Below are positions 1-12,529 of a DNA stretch of 64,000 bases, in pieces; position 1 is the first letter of the stretch, and each line of letters opens with the position of its first letter. Below the pieces are notes generated by a model. That model was not told the origin of the DNA. It searched no databases and worked only from the letters and a program-made list of their open reading frames with translations. The translations under genes and the position numbers were made by a program. Source of the stretch: Macrotrachela quadricornifera (Eukaryota; Rotifera; Eurotatoria; Philodinida; Philodinidae); the NCBI GenBank assembly GCA_022393335.1, contig JAJEKB010021880.1, forward strand, positions 989,776 through 1,053,775, written 5' to 3'.

Positions 1-353
1 AAAGCACCATTCTTGCTCTCAGCTCTTAACTGCTTAGGCATAGTCGTTGCGGAGTCAGTGTACCTTTATTGAAAGGACCTTATATACTTCCAATCAGAAA
101 ACCTAACTAGTGGGAGTGGCAACACGACGCAAATTGATTGAGCCCATATGATATTCTTGCATATGCGTGTGACCTTGGTCTATTCCTTTATGACCAGACG
201 GCTGTCGTTCCCACCACCAAAAATGGTTTTCTGGTTGTGCACGCAGGCGAATATCTCATATATTTATTGAGTGATCGAGAATATTTCCTTGTTTTTTATT
301 CAACACAAATCATTTTTAATCACACAAACAAGTAAACGTCATTAATTTATCAT
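1..353. other. Intergenic, no gene recognised
   Basis: AT-rich sequence downstream of the minus-strand NHL gene. Short open frames here have no recognisable motif or codon structure. No RNA gene was recognised. Confidence 0.5.
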
Positions 354-3300
354 CTATTCAATTTGAAATCGTTGTACTCGATTGTGTTTAGAATCAGCAA
401 CATAGAGATTACCATATCGATCAAATGACAATCCCACAGGCCATAATAGTTGATTTGCTTGTGTTCCTTGACTATGTCCACCAACAATAACATTTCCTTG
501 TTGTGTTCCTTTAGGCCAACGTACAATTCGATGCTGTCCTCCATCAGCTACATAAACAGCGCCCAATTGATCAACTACAACTCCGTAAGGATAATTCAAT
601 GATGTCAGACTATTTCCTTGTCTTTGACCACCAGCGACAACAATACCTTCTTTTGCACCTTCTATCCATTTCATCACACGATAATTCAACAAATCAGACA
701 CAAATATTGAATGTTCTTTATCAACGAATATGTATGCAGGATGATTGAACTGATCAAGACGATTTCCTTGTCCATTTCCACCTGCTACTATTATTCCTTG
801 AGATTCACCCATTCGATATCGTCGTACTTCATGCTTGTCTTTATCGGTGACATAGAGAAATCCATTTTCATCCATTGTCAAACTCAAGCAAGCAATACTT
901 GAGATGATTGTTTCTCCACTTGTTCCCTTTTGACGAGGCCATCTAACTACTCTTCTATTCCCGAAATCACAAATAATCAGACTATCTCTCTCTTTATCCA
1001 CGATTACATCCGTTGGACTGTTCAATTGATGAGCACCATTTCCTAGTCCATGTCCACCAGCCATCACTTGTCCATTTGTCTCACCCGATTTCCATGCTAC
1101 AATACGTTGATTTCCTTGATCAGCAACATAAACTGTTTGATCATCATCCACATATAAACCGTGTGGATAATTGAGTTGATTGATTCCATTGCCTTCTCCA
1201 TTTCCTCCCGCCACAGTGTGACCATTCTGTATCCATTTTGCATTCGAATCAATGTCAATGGCAGGTGCTCGTAATGATACTTAAAATAGAGACAAATAAG
1301 TATCATAATAAGAAAGAAACAGAAGACATCAAGAGTAGAGAGGGAATAAGGTTTCAAAAGTGGATGATTTTGCCTAGAAGATGAGACATGTGGTTGAAGT
1401 CTATAGAATCGGTGGAATACATATTGGTCTAACTGAAATTCTTTGAATTTGAGAGTGAGAAAGAATGATGATTAAGAATCGAAATTGACAACCGTTATTT
1501 TCTTTTCTTTTCTTTTTACTCTGTCGAAGTAATTGACCATCACCGGTTTTGAGAAACACATTTTGCGCAGATTTATTTCTGTTCTTTGTACTCCTCTCGG
1601 AAGCTATTCATCCTTCAACGCCATAGGAATGTCAATCTTGATATTCTCTTTCCCTTTCTCTCATTCGATGATCTCACTATTTTTGACATTTTCTTCTAAT
1701 CGAATTTTCAAAAACCTGCATGGTCAATGAGTGAGAAACAACAGAGAGAGTGATAGTTAGTGTGTGTATTCAATGGAAATCGCATTCCTCCCTTCGCCTC
1801 GAATTCCGAAAAAAAATCATGTCTTTTTAGTTACCATTTTCCTTTTTTGTTATGAACTCCTATTAATTAGAAAAAAAAATGAAATCAACATTTTTGCAGC
1901 CTTTGAATACGCATACTATTAGTTCCTCGATACAGTTATATAATGATTGATGATACCGTCCTTACGGCTCGAGCAAAAGTGCTGATTTTTTCATCAGTGA
2001 TAAAGGCACGTTCAAGTTTCATATGGATAAAGACATGCCTAGAAAGACCCTCTGTTCAGTATATTATTTTGTTTTCAATCAGTGAAAAAGTACCATTTTT
2101 CTTGTTGACATCAATGATAATACTAAACATATGATCTTCCTAGACATGTCTTTATGGACAGAGTTTGTCCATGCGTCTATCATTGGTAAAAAAAAATCAG
2201 CTTCTTTGCTCGAACCGTAAGGAAAATACTTAATTTTTAGTTCATTCCGTTAGTTATTGACTATCCTGTATATATTTCTTTCCTGCTATATACAGTATGT
2301 TCTTGAAGATGAAGGTCACATTAAAATATTGATTGCAGTGAATATTTTAAAAAGATTCCAAAATTAAAAACTATTTTCATCAATCTAATTATAGTCAAAT
2401 TTAAAGAATATAATGAAATTTTGAAAAAATCACCTAAAAGTCATATTCCCACAAAAGTGGGATCTTTTTAGGCTAGTTTCCATTACTCTCTTTTTAGTTG
2501 TGTTTCATTAACTCTCTCAAGTACACGCACTTTTCCTCAATTAACTGCTGCATTAGTTATCAAATTACTCCTCTTTTGTATGTAATAAAACTTAGCAGCA
2601 GATTCAAATATTTCTTCCTAACTTTCACTCCAAGGCTTGTGCCATGATTCTAGTTGGTTATGTTATATGAAGAATTTAATTCTGTGTGTAGTACAATCAA
2701 CTAGAAACTCAACACAAGTATAGGAATGAATTTTATGAAGAAATACTCGAATCCACTGCTAAGTTTTATTAAGTGTTTAAAATTAGCATTTAGCAAGGTT
2801 AAGACGTATTAATGTAAAGCTTACCCCACTGCTTAGTAGTAGTAGTGTCTATTTCTGTGGCAGGGTTTTCAGTTGTATCAACCTCGATAGCAGAGTTTGC
2901 AGTTGTATAAGCCTCGGCAGCAGAGTGTTCAGTTGTATNNNNNNNNNNTGTATCAACCTCGATAGCAGAGTTTGCAGTTGTATTAGCCTCGGCGGCAGGA
3001 TCTGTAGTTGTATCTGTAGAAGTGGTTGCAGTTGTGATTGTAGATGTAGCAATAGTAGTGGCTGTAGTTATAGCTATAGTTGTGGTTGAAGTTGTGATGT
3101 TCATCACTATTCATCAATATAAAAAATTTATGCAAATAAAACAGATAGTATTGATCTAGGATAGAATGAGATATAGAGCTCGGTGAATCGAAGCCATAAG
3201 TGAAGCCTAAGCAGAGTTGTAAAGTTGAGCAACATCATCAATCAGCCTGAAAAGCAAATTTTGTGTACCAAAACTATTTTGTTATGAAATAGCTGTCTTT

Positions 3301-4062
3301 ATGCTTAAAAATTCACGTATAGTGTTTGGTACAAACCGACTACTACGTCCTCATACTTTGTGCAGTAGAACTGCAACGGACTCTGCATTTAAAACTATTG
3401 AATATCGTCTATGAAACAAGAAGAAATCTATTCTCCGATAAATACAATTCATTTTGTCTACATCTCACTTCATCTAGTTTTCCAAAGGGTTGACAGTTCT
3501 TCTTCATCGTTCGCACACTGACACTAATTGCATATGTAAGTGATATGTGGACGGTGAAGAAAACACCTTTTCAAAACCCTTCGAAAAGCAGTTGAATCTC
3601 AAGATCATTGCGTATTCTCTTACTTGAGATTGATGGACATATTCGTCGATCAACCATCGACACTGGATAACAAACAGGATGTAAATAGCATCGAGGATGC
3701 TGAACGCAGATGTGATCAGGCTCTTGACATATATTATTTGGATATTCACACGAAACAAGTTTGATACAAGGTGCCCAAAGAAAGGCACAAATGCCAGTAT
3801 CATCACTGGCACCTATCATATGAAAACAACCACAGGCACTATTTGTAGAGCATCGATCATATTGTGACATATCATAACATATTTGAGATTTCACTTCAAC
3901 TATAAACGAAACAAATTAATAGCTGAAAATGTAGAATGGAACGGAAATCAAACCTGTAAGGCTAAAATAAAAAAAACAGATATTAGAAGAATAAAAAATA
4001 AAAATCAATCGAATTTACTTGAGGAGAACGAAAGCGAAATAGCAGATTACACTACTGATCAT
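354..4062 (-). CDS. Secreted Cys-rich / Thr-rich / NHL-repeat protein, five exons
   Basis: I rebuilt this gene from splice signals. Exons on the minus strand: 4062-4019 (ATG and a hydrophobic signal-peptide-like start MISSVICYFAFVLL, donor GTAAAT), 3961-3954 (an 8-nt micro-exon), 3899-3624 (Cys-rich domain containing CSTNSACGCFH and CVQHPRCYLHPVCYP, donor GTAAGA), 3106-2825 (Thr-rich mucin-like stalk, donor GTAAGC), and 1279-354 (about six NHL repeats with motifs such as GVVVDQLGAVYVAD and HRIVRWP). Every junction keeps phase and the total, 1536 nt, is 512 codons (about 511 aa). A TAA lies directly upstream of the NHL exon in frame, so that exon must be spliced. The stalk contains a 10-N gap. 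NHL repeats form a beta-propeller used for binding. The expected product is secreted or extracellular with a glycosylated stalk; its ligand is unknown. The NHL exon is near certain; the micro-exon and signal exon are the weakest parts. Confidence 0.68.
1959..2223. repeat. Foldback (MITE-like) element inside the NHL gene intron
   Basis: The two ends are inverted copies: TCCTTACGGCTCGAGCAAA on the left matches the complement of the right end near 2200-2223. The pairing continues inward through AAAGACATGCCTAG near 2027 and its inverted partner near 2140. It lies in the long last intron (1280-2824) of the NHL gene. No certain target-site duplication is visible, so the family is unassigned. Confidence 0.7.
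2939..2948. other. Assembly gap (10 N)
   Basis: Ten undetermined bases lie inside the repetitive Thr-rich exon. Both sides encode the same Thr-rich pattern in one frame, so the missing length should be 1 modulo 3, but the true size is unknown. Confidence 0.98.
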
Positions 4063-5670
4063 AGTTTCTATTGAAATGGCGCATTGTCCTGAAGGTATTT
4101 CTTGTTTTTATTTTTAAGACACAGGTGGTATTTGAAACCATATTCCTTTCAAGTCGAAAAAACACCCATTCTAATGCTTCGATAAATGGAAACTTAATAT
4201 TGGTCCTATTACTTTTAACGTACTTATTCTATTCTATGAAAAATATCATTTTCGCGGAATCAAAGAAACGATTCGACATGTTGTACACGCTCAATTCCAC
4301 ATTTTTCATTGTAGTTAGCCTTGTTTCTTGAATCACGCATGTGACAATAAACGAAAGATACAATTATAGTGCTCTCAATAACAAATACTTAGAGTATTTC
4401 AATCCGTTTTTTTTTTATTGTAGTTTCGCTATTTTAGTCGGTAAATTAGAGTACAATATGATATTGTGAATCCATTTGTAGGCATTTTTGCAAGTGTTGC
4501 TTAATACTCCTAAGTTTTTTTCAAAGTCATAACTTGTGACCTCAGCATAATTGTCAACAGAATTTTAAAACAAAATGTGGTTGTACATTTTGGTTATATA
4601 GGCACACTATTTCATAGTGTGACAGGTCCATTTACAAAAAAGTGTGAGTTAGTACAACAAACATAAAAACGTTAATATAAGAATATTTTCAAATACAAAA
4701 TCATCGAAACATTAATTATTTGAATTCTCTTTTTTTTATCCTGATGCATGTCATCATGATCATAACAGAACCATAAAGCATCAATATTTATATCTAAGGG
4801 TTCCTCAAAAAAATTTCCAAATTGAGATAAATGCATAGGAAGATATTCCAAACTTGGCCCTTCCAGAAACAGCATGATTTTTTTTATTTAATATCTTATT
4901 TTTGACCAAAATTATTTAATGATTTCTGTTGAAAAATATGCTCTTTTCAGATATAATACAAAATATTTTCTGTTTATTCTCAGTTGACATTTTTCAAACG
5001 CGCATCCGAAAGTTGTTGGTTCAGATTTGCCCATTATATTTATATATTTTTTTTGCTTGGAAGAGTACGTGAAGATGTAGGGCATGACATTTTCAGCAGG
5101 TACCGTGATCTATTTTTTTTGGGATTTATTCGGATTTTTTAATAAATCCCACATAACTCCTATTGAGGGTGAGGGTGAGGGTGCGCTGAAATACTAATAC
5201 AGCTATATAGTCTCAATATATCCTTAGTAAATAAATAAATCCCAAAAAAATAAGTTCCGGTATGTCCTCTTAAATACACACTCATTAGAGATCTGTATTA
5301 TGATATTCAATACAAAAGAAAAAAAATCGATATTAATTGAATGTTTTTCAAGATGGTTTTGGAACATAATTCAAACCAGGCTTTAATAGAGTGAAAGTTA
5401 GGTCGTATTGATATGATGAACTCTTTGTTCATTACAGACTAAATCGAATCATTGAAAAGTGACTTAATTTCTAGGCGTATTCCATAGATAAAGTTAAATT
5501 TGATTCATCATTTTTATTAATAATAAAAACAAACGATTAATTGTCTTCATACATGAAAGTAACATTCAATACTAAATAATAAAAACAAGACGAATACTAT
5601 ATCATAGTATTGAATAGTTAGTCAATTAGATAAAATATAGATTAAAGCAAGATAATAAAAAGCAACTTGT
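4063..5670. other. Intergenic; one inverted-repeat element, otherwise nothing
   Basis: AT-rich spacer upstream of the NHL gene and downstream of the Cys-rich gene. Apart from the inverted repeat at 5099-5268 and a short GAGGGT tandem near 5165 I see no gene or RNA. Confidence 0.5.
5099..5268. repeat. Short inverted-repeat element
   Basis: The left end reads GGTACCGTGATC followed by a T-run and GGGATTTATT. The right end carries the inverted counterpart AATAAATCCC, an A-run and TTCCGGTA. The central part contains three GAGGGT units near 5165. It looks like a small MITE, but I see no clear target-site duplication. Confidence 0.5.
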
Positions 5671-5949
5671 TTAAGTGGCAAAAAAAAGAGTCAATAAACT
5701 TGCGATCATTACAGTTACCAACGGTTTTTGAAAGTTAACACCACTACAAAATGAGGAAACCACACTGGCGCTTCCACAAGCAGCACTATACGTCCTTCTA
5801 CAATAGTTAACATCACACCTTGAGCAAATAACATTAGTAGTTCCCACAGCCGAAGATGAACATGTGCAAGTACAAGTACCACAATCGATTGGTACAATGA
5901 ATGTTCCGAAGAAAACTGTTAATATCGTTAATATAAAGAATTTGTTCAT
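5671..5949 (-). CDS. Small secreted cysteine-rich protein, possibly GPI-anchored
   Basis: A 92-aa frame starting at a true ATG. Residues 1-20 are a clear signal peptide (MNKFFILTILTVFFGTFIV). The middle, about residues 24-68, is dense in Cys, with CGTCTCTCSS, then CSRCDVNYCRR and CGSASVVSSFC. The last ~18 residues are hydrophobic and end in LFFAT, the layout of a GPI-attachment signal or a short C-terminal anchor. I do not recognise the family. The Cys spacing suggests a disulfide-bonded extracellular micro-domain. An alternative is a secreted peptide with a membrane tail. It has no intron in the coding part. Confidence in a real gene rests on the signal peptide, Cys pattern and C-terminal tail occurring in one frame. 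Confidence 0.6.
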   Translation of the reverse strand: MNKFFILTILTVFFGTFIVPIDCGTCTCTCSSSAVGTTNVICSRCDVNYCRRTYSAACGSASVVSSFCSGVNFQKPLVTVMIASLLTLFFAT

Positions 5950-6956
5950 CTTAATATAAATTCATTGATAAATGTTATTTAGAAATAAATTAATAATTAT
6001 ATTACCTCTTCACTGTCGACTTGTAAATTGTACGAAAATAAAATATAAATCTTAAAAATGCAGTATAATTTTTATTGAAGCTGTTTTTATTCACATATAA
6101 ATCTATGTTGGATTGTTTTGTATATAATTTCTCTATTGATATTTCTTTGGTTGCTTTCAACAGAGATAGAACTTCTTTTTTTTTCTTTTAAATATTTGAA
6201 TTTTCTTCACATTAACATAATATTTATTTTATTCTTTATTCATTTGATCCATTACATATTTGTAAAAGTCAAATCATTATTAGGTTTTATGAACATAAGA
6301 TCTATTATTACATATTTACTTGGTATACATTTTCGCGAGATATAATGCTCTGAAAGAACAAGAGAAATAATTTTTAATTGTTGGAAATATATTTCACAAA
6401 AATAAAATATAAATGTATTGAATTCTATCATTTGAAACAGAGGAATTAGCTTAAGTCTAGTTTGCTTAAGAATTTCCTTGTTTCGATCTTTTCGAAAGGT
6501 TTTCAAATTTCTGTAAATTTATATGTCCTGAAAATTTTATTATCATACTTAATCAAGAATCATATAAAAAATAAAATCAATCGAATATTAGATTCACAGT
6601 GATTATTGTAAGATGATAGTTTAATGAAATGCACAATGAATCATCATTATATTAGATAGATTTTTTTCTAAAAAAAGAAAAAAGAAACATTATTAAAAGT
6701 AAAATTTATTATTTCCTGAGAGGCGGAAAAGGCCAATCAGTTGTTATTACTGTTATTTTGCACTTAAATATAAAATTCAAATGACAATAATAGTAAACGA
6801 GAGAGAAAGATAGTCATTTTGAAAGACTTGCTTGTCGTACGCCTTTTCATTTCTTTAAAATAAACAGTATACTTTGAGAACAAAAAAAAAGAGTTCTCAT
6901 TTTTTCAATTATCTTCATTATATCGTTTTATTTATTAACCTCTTCTAACTCTTATT

Positions 6957-8654
6957 ATGATCAATATTTTTTTTCAATTCATTATTCTTTTTTATTTCTC
7001 GAGTCTATCAGAATCACAAAGTATTTCAATTGGTTGGCAATCATCAACAGTCCTATCAACTAATGGTTATGAATTTGCACCTATTGATGAACAAGCACTT
7101 TTTCTGTTAGAGAGTAATATTGATTCAATAACTTCTTGTGCTCAATTATGTCATTCAATGTCACTTTGTCGAATATTTGATTATAATGATCAATCTTATC
7201 GTTGTCGTATTTTTCAAGGTGACATAATTACAATGGGATCTATTATTATTTCTTCATCATCTCATTCATATGTTGGAATAATTGAACTAAATTCTGAACA
7301 TTTTATTAATCAAGGACGTTCTTGTTCATTTTGTGAAAATAGTCGATATCTTATTTGTAGAAATTCTACTTGTCAATGTCAATCAAATACATATTTTAAT
7401 GGATTAATGTGTCAAAGTAAAAAATTACTTGGAACGAAATGTAACAATGCAACAGAATGTCGTTTAGATCGAAATTATACATGTTTATCACGCAAACAAT
7501 GTGGTCGTAAGTATTACTATTCATTCATTTGCAGATATGAATTATATTTTAATGATTCTATACAATTATATAAGTTTTCTTGTGAGAATCGATTGTCTAA
7601 TAGTGAATTTTAAGTTTCGTTATTCATACGACTTGAAAAAAACGAGTTAATCAGTTGTTATAGTAGAATTAGTATAATTAAAATATAAGATAAATATTTT
7701 ATTCACATTTTTATTTGTTTTAAAGCTACATCTCTACAAAGTGGTACTACTGTCGCTGGTTTTGGTAATGGAACAGCAGGAAGCAGTCTTATTGCTCTCA
7801 ACAGTCCGTGGGGAATAGCAATTGGTATTGATGGATCACTTTATGTTAGTGATTATGGTAATAATAGAGTGATCAAATTACAAGAAGGATCTTTAATGGG
7901 AACAATTACTATTGGTACAGGAATAGCAGGTAATGGCGCTGATCAGATCAATTTGCCATTAGAATTATATGTTGATTCATCATCAAATATTTATGTTGTT
8001 GATAATGATAATTATCGAGTAATGTTATGGCGTAAAAATGCAACAATGGGAACTATGGTAGCAGGTATTGGTACACAAGGAAGTACTGCAAATCGTTTTC
8101 GAGAACCAACTGGTTTATCTGTTGACTCGATAGGAAATGTATATGTAAGTGATTTTACTACTCATCGAGTCATGAAATGGGCTCCAAATGCTACTTCTGG
8201 TATAATGGTAGCTGGTACAGGTATTCTCGGTAATACAAGTCAACAACTCTATCAACCTGCTGGTCTTTATTATGATGATGTTAATTCTTATCTTTACATT
8301 GCTGATGTTTCTAATCATCGAATTCAACGTTATTATTTAGGTGGATCAACAAATATTACTACTGTTGCTGGTGGAAATGGACTGGGAACAGGAAATCATC
8401 AATTAAATACTCCCTATGCTGTATGTGTTTCGAAGAAAACTGGTGATGTCTATATTGCCGATACATATAATTATCGTATACAACGTTGGAGTCCTGGAGC
8501 AACAAGTGGTGTGACTATTGCTGGTTCTGGTGCAAGTGGTTCCGGTATGACATCGTTAAATGCGCCATATGACGTTGCTCTCAATTATAATGAAACCTAT
8601 TTGTATGTCAGTGATCGTAACAATCATAGAGTGCAACGTTTCAAACTTATTTAA
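6957..8654 (+). CDS. Secreted PAN/apple-like, Cys-rich and NHL-repeat protein, two exons
   Basis: Exon 1 is 6957-7506 (donor GTAAGT) and exon 2 is 7726-8654 (acceptor TTTTAAAG). The junction is phase 1, and joining gives an uninterrupted protein of about 492 aa. Residues 1-21 are a signal peptide (MINIFFQFIILFYFSS). About 25-110 resemble a PAN/apple module (CAQLCHSMSLCRIFDYN, YRCRIFQGD). About 120-183 are an EGF/EB-like Cys-rich segment (CSFCENSRYLICRNSTCQC). About 190-492 are six NHL repeats with the recurring pattern LYVSDYGNNRVIK and NYRIQRW. The expected role is an extracellular adhesion or recognition protein. It belongs to the same broad family as the NHL genes at 0.4, 48 and 62 kb, but its N-terminal modules differ and the NHL sequence is distant, so it is an older paralogue. 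Confidence 0.85.
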
Positions 8655-9354
8655 CATAACATCAAGATTTAAGGCTTGAAACTCGTAAAAAAAGCCAGTT
8701 ATTTATTTTATTCTTGTGTTTTTCATTCTTAAATTCATCTGAATCTGTAACTCATTCTATTATCTTCACTATTTTCAACTATAGCTCTTCTTTAATATTG
8801 TACCTTCTGTTTATATTCCTACCACAAATTATACTTGAAAGTTTTCTCATTACTATGTCAACGAAAAGAAAATAGTGACAAAGCTATTAGATAAAAAAAA
8901 TATATTTCGACTAACACTCAAAGTCAAACACTGACACATCTTGAGGGTGAGGGTGGTCACCTGAGAAGAATTGATAAATATTCTCAATAGAACACTGATT
9001 TTTAATAATTCATCAATCATTATGATTCATCCCATTGTTATTGCGTATGCATGACATTTCGTTGATAATTCTGCGTCAAATAATGCGTTCTTGCATCACT
9101 ATGACGAAAACGTGGGAGTAAAAAGAGTATAACTTGTCGTATATATGTTATTTTGTATTCTGTTCTGTTTGTCATATAATAGTCACGAGTTATTGTGAAT
9201 AAAAGTAAGATAACATTTTTATCAATTACACAAGGTAGAAACAAAATACAGTGTTTTATTTGTTTCGTGTTGTAGACACTGAAAAATAAGTAAGTTAAAG
9301 GAATTTTATATTTAAATTAATTAATATTTATGTTTGTTCTCTAGAATATATTCC
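8655..9354. other. Intergenic spacer
   Basis: AT-rich sequence between two plus-strand genes, with a GAGGGTGAGGG tract near 8942. The end, TTTGTTCTCTAG near 9343, resembles a splice acceptor just before the next start codon and suggests a 5'-UTR intron. Nothing else is supported. Confidence 0.4.
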
Positions 9355-9726
9355 ATGTCAGACAAGTTTGATAATGATACTATATTTGACCAAACTAAAT
9401 CACGTGCTCGTGTACAACGTCGCAATACACGCATTGCTTTTACGCGTCACCGACGAGAGAAACATCCTGAAACACGACACTGGCGTAAATGGGCATATAC
9501 AAACCATGGTTTACCGCGCAGATGTTTAAGCTGTGGATGTTGTCCGAAAAAGTATGCCGATCGACGAAAGCATGGAAACCATGTATGTAAGGGATATATG
9601 GGAGATATATGTCCTGCAACACACGGACTTAGAGCGATGAAGAGAGCACAAGGTGCTTTCGAAGTAGCAGAATGGCGAAAGGTTGATTATAATGAAGAAA
9701 GCTTTTTGAATAGGAAATTATTGTAA
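9355..9726 (+). CDS. Small basic Cys/His-rich protein, unknown function
   Basis: A 123-aa frame counted from the ATG at 9355. An in-frame alternative start at 9334 would lie across the likely acceptor CTCTAG. The N-terminal half is very basic (RARVQRRNTRIAFTRHRR). The centre has a compact metal-binding-like cluster: CLSCGCC at about residues 59-65, then HGNHVC and a later CPATHG. I do not recognise the family. The pattern of CxxCxCC followed by HxxxHxC would fit a small zinc-binding nucleic-acid-associated protein, but that is inference. Basic composition and Cys/His clustering are unlike the surrounding AT-rich noncoding frames, which supports a real gene. Confidence 0.55.
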   Translation: MSDKFDNDTIFDQTKSRARVQRRNTRIAFTRHRREKHPETRHWRKWAYTNHGLPRRCLSCGCCPKKYADRRKHGNHVCKGYMGDICPATHGLRAMKRAQGAFEVAEWRKVDYNEESFLNRKLL

Positions 9727-11760
9727 TTTCAGTTGTAAATATATTTTTCAATGTATAGAATACACTCATTTTGTCTACAATTCTTATTTACAAATAGAAA
9801 TTTACTACTCAAAATGAAAAGTTTGCGTGATAATCTTGTTAAAGACAATTATTTAAGAATTATTGCATTTAAGTTATGAGCTAAATTATTAAAGTGTGTA
9901 CAATCGAACATTTCTGATTTCATTCATTGCCACATATGCGGCAATGTTCGGCGTAAATCGATTATGTCGAGAACAGATCCATGAATTGTGCTCAATCTTT
10001 GATTAAATGTTTATAATTCGTGAACCTGCCATCAAAAAAAGTTTAAGTGAAACAGTTGTTTCCTTCATTTTCTGCAGATACTCGTTAGCAGAGAGAAGAT
10101 GCCTATTTTGGCCATCTTTGCCACCTTACATCTATCGATAACTATACGACAAAATTTTAAAATTTGTTCATACGTTTGTATCGTTGGATTTATCTTAGTT
10201 TCAAACTTGGCTACGGGGTTATACACAAGAGGATGCTTTGATTTTTGGCAAATGTCAAATCTATCGAGCCCTCAGTTGTTATCGTTAATAACGCTCCTAA
10301 GCTGCATCATTCATTAAAATCAGTTTTATATTAAGTTAATCTTGTATTGAATTTGTCAACAAGACCTGAATTCAATTTTACTGTTTTGATATCATCTAAT
10401 ATACTCTTCATTTTTCAATATAAAATTACAAAGAAAATAGCCATAATCTATACAATTAGATTGCTTAGAAAATAATAAAATAATGATCTGTTATGTCGAT
10501 CATGTTATAAAACCAATAACTTAAAATGACTAGACATAATCAGATTAAGTTAAAGGCTTCATTGTCAAACTAACAAATTTAAAATATTATGTGCTCATAA
10601 TGTATCTAGAACAAGTTACTTAAATTTCAAGATATATGGAATTGAGATATAAAATTAAATCAGAAAAGTTTTATCCACTATTTTTAGGATAAAATATACT
10701 AATTCGCATCGATTGAAAATTCGATTGTTTTTCAAAAATAATTGAAGCTGGGTTTGTTACATTCCTATTTGACCAGACATTTCAGATCATAAATTTCAAT
10801 AAAACACTGATAACGCCATAATGACATTGAATTATTTCATTACTATAATCAGATCTGCCTATTCACATATATAAATCGCAGATTTCTTTGAATTTTATAA
10901 CTAGGACAATGAAAAGTCATTCCCTGGTCCTTGAATAAATTTATTTTACTTAGATATTTATTTTAATCGAATGCGCTCCAAAAAACCCATTTTGATATAA
11001 GATAATCGTGTGATTAATTCATGTAAAATACGAATGAATAATATCAAACGTTATATGATTCTTTGATTTATATTTTGATATGAGAATTTTATTGAGTTTC
11101 GTCTAGATTTCATCGTAACAAATGTTAACTGTGATATGAAACCAATAAAGCACTCTTTTGGCAAGGACTATAAACCAATTTTGTACTTGATTTCGTTTAT
11201 CATCACTATCTTTGTTTTTACAGGTAGCTGTATGATATCCATTCTCCTGTTTTTTCGATTTTGCATATGTATCTCGTGACGCTCGTATTTTTTTCATTTT
11301 TTACTGTATTTTTTCGAACGCTTGTGAAAGAATCAAAAGGCGGGATACCGATAACAAATAGAGAAAGAACAGAAAATACAAAGAATAAAAAGCATAGCAT
11401 AGCAGTCCGTAGAGGCAGCGATAATGAATCGATATGTTTGTTGTTGCCTGGTTGTAGCTCTTCCAATGCCTTACATCGTGAAACCAACGACACCGTACCA
11501 GGGAAGGAATCGATCCTTCTGATACCTGAGAGTCAGATGCATAGAGCCACTACGGTATCCTCGGCGTGCATTCTTCTGTTCAATTCGTTTCTTGTCCATG
11601 AAAGTATACAGAAAAAACGTAAGATTATATTCAAATCTTCTTCCCTCATAGTTATGATTGAAAGATTGATTCTTGGTAATATTCTTTCATTCTCTTATAC
11701 TTATTCTTTGATACAAATAATTCTTTTTTTCTCTTTGTTTCTATTTCATCTACTTTTATA
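9727..11760. other. Long intergenic stretch, no supported gene
   Basis: AT-rich with several open frames (for example 10099-10317 and 11261-11761) that show only low-complexity or hydrophobic residues from T-rich DNA. On the minus strand near 11500-11570 there are tRNA-like A- and B-box matches (GGATCGATTCC), but no tRNA fold closes. Confidence 0.4.
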
Positions 11761-11779
11761 AGTAACTCATGGATGATAG

Positions 11780-12512
11780 AAACGCCCGATTTCGACAATT
11801 ATCTAATCTAATAGGATCTTCAATGGGTGATTATTGAAAGTTTATATGTTGTTTTCTATCGAAAGAATATTTTTCGTGCGTATTTTTCGTTTATTAGTTT
11901 CTATGATAGTATCTTCGAAATCTCTTTTATAAAAAAAAGTTCATATACATCATATAGTGATTCTCAGCATTTTTTGCTTTATTTGTTGATTCTGCGTTTG
12001 TTTTTTTTTCAAGTTGGAAAAAACCAGAGCTTAACAGTCGTAAAAGAAGAAACGCAAACTAGTATAACAGTAACGTTTTATTTGCTCTTTGTCAATGACT
12101 CTTGCAACGTCATTAACATACTTTATGTTTTGTTAAAATACTTTTTTTTTATAGCGATGCGTCGCTTAATCCCATATTTTATGCCCCTATTATGCAACAA
12201 GTTGTATAAAACTTTTTACTATCAACTAAAAAATCAACCTCTCAGGCGGACTAACCCAAGAGTCGGCTCCGCTATCCGGTCCTATCTGATTCTATAAGAT
12301 TCCGGTGACAGAGTCATATCGAATTCCGAAGTGTTGTGATCCGATAGGTGTTAAAGACTATACTTAAGTAGTGCTTAAATCACCGCTCAAAAAATTTGCA
12401 ACAATTGACACTTTTCTGACGGAACCCAATGCAATTTCGTAACCAGGAATTCTATAAGATTCTATTGGATGCTCGGAGATAACATCAGAATTGTCGATCT
12501 GGGCGTTTTAAT
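11780..12512. repeat. Possible degenerate element with inverted ends
   Basis: AAACGCCCGATTTCGACAAT at 11780 is matched in inverted form by ATTGTCGATCTGGGCGTTTT near 12493-12512. Only about 20 bp pair well and the interior holds no recognisable coding sequence. It could be an old DNA element or chance similarity. Confidence 0.35.
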
Positions 12513-12529
12513 TGAATTGAGCTTGAGAA

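Noticed and set aside
1097..1357. Open frame starting with a signal-peptide-like MKPYSLSTLDVFCFFLIMIL upstream of the NHL exon
   Set aside because: It is out of frame with the NHL repeats, and the hydrophobic run is the intron pyrimidine tract. Similar false signals at the 48- and 62-kb copies fall in inconsistent frames.
5163..5182. GAGGGT repeats resembling telomeric DNA (also near 8942)
   Set aside because: Only two or three units, lying in a small inverted-repeat element. The bdelloid telomere unit I recall (TGTGGG) differs.
11500..11575. tRNA-like A and B boxes on the minus strand (GGATCGATTCC)
   Set aside because: The T arm pairs well, but the acceptor stem does not close and the anticodon arm overlaps the T arm. 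At most it is a tRNA-derived remnant.
11261..12297. Two open frames of 166 and 156 aa
   Set aside because: Composed of Phe, Leu, Ser and Ile from T-rich DNA, without motifs. The second lies inside a putative repeat element.
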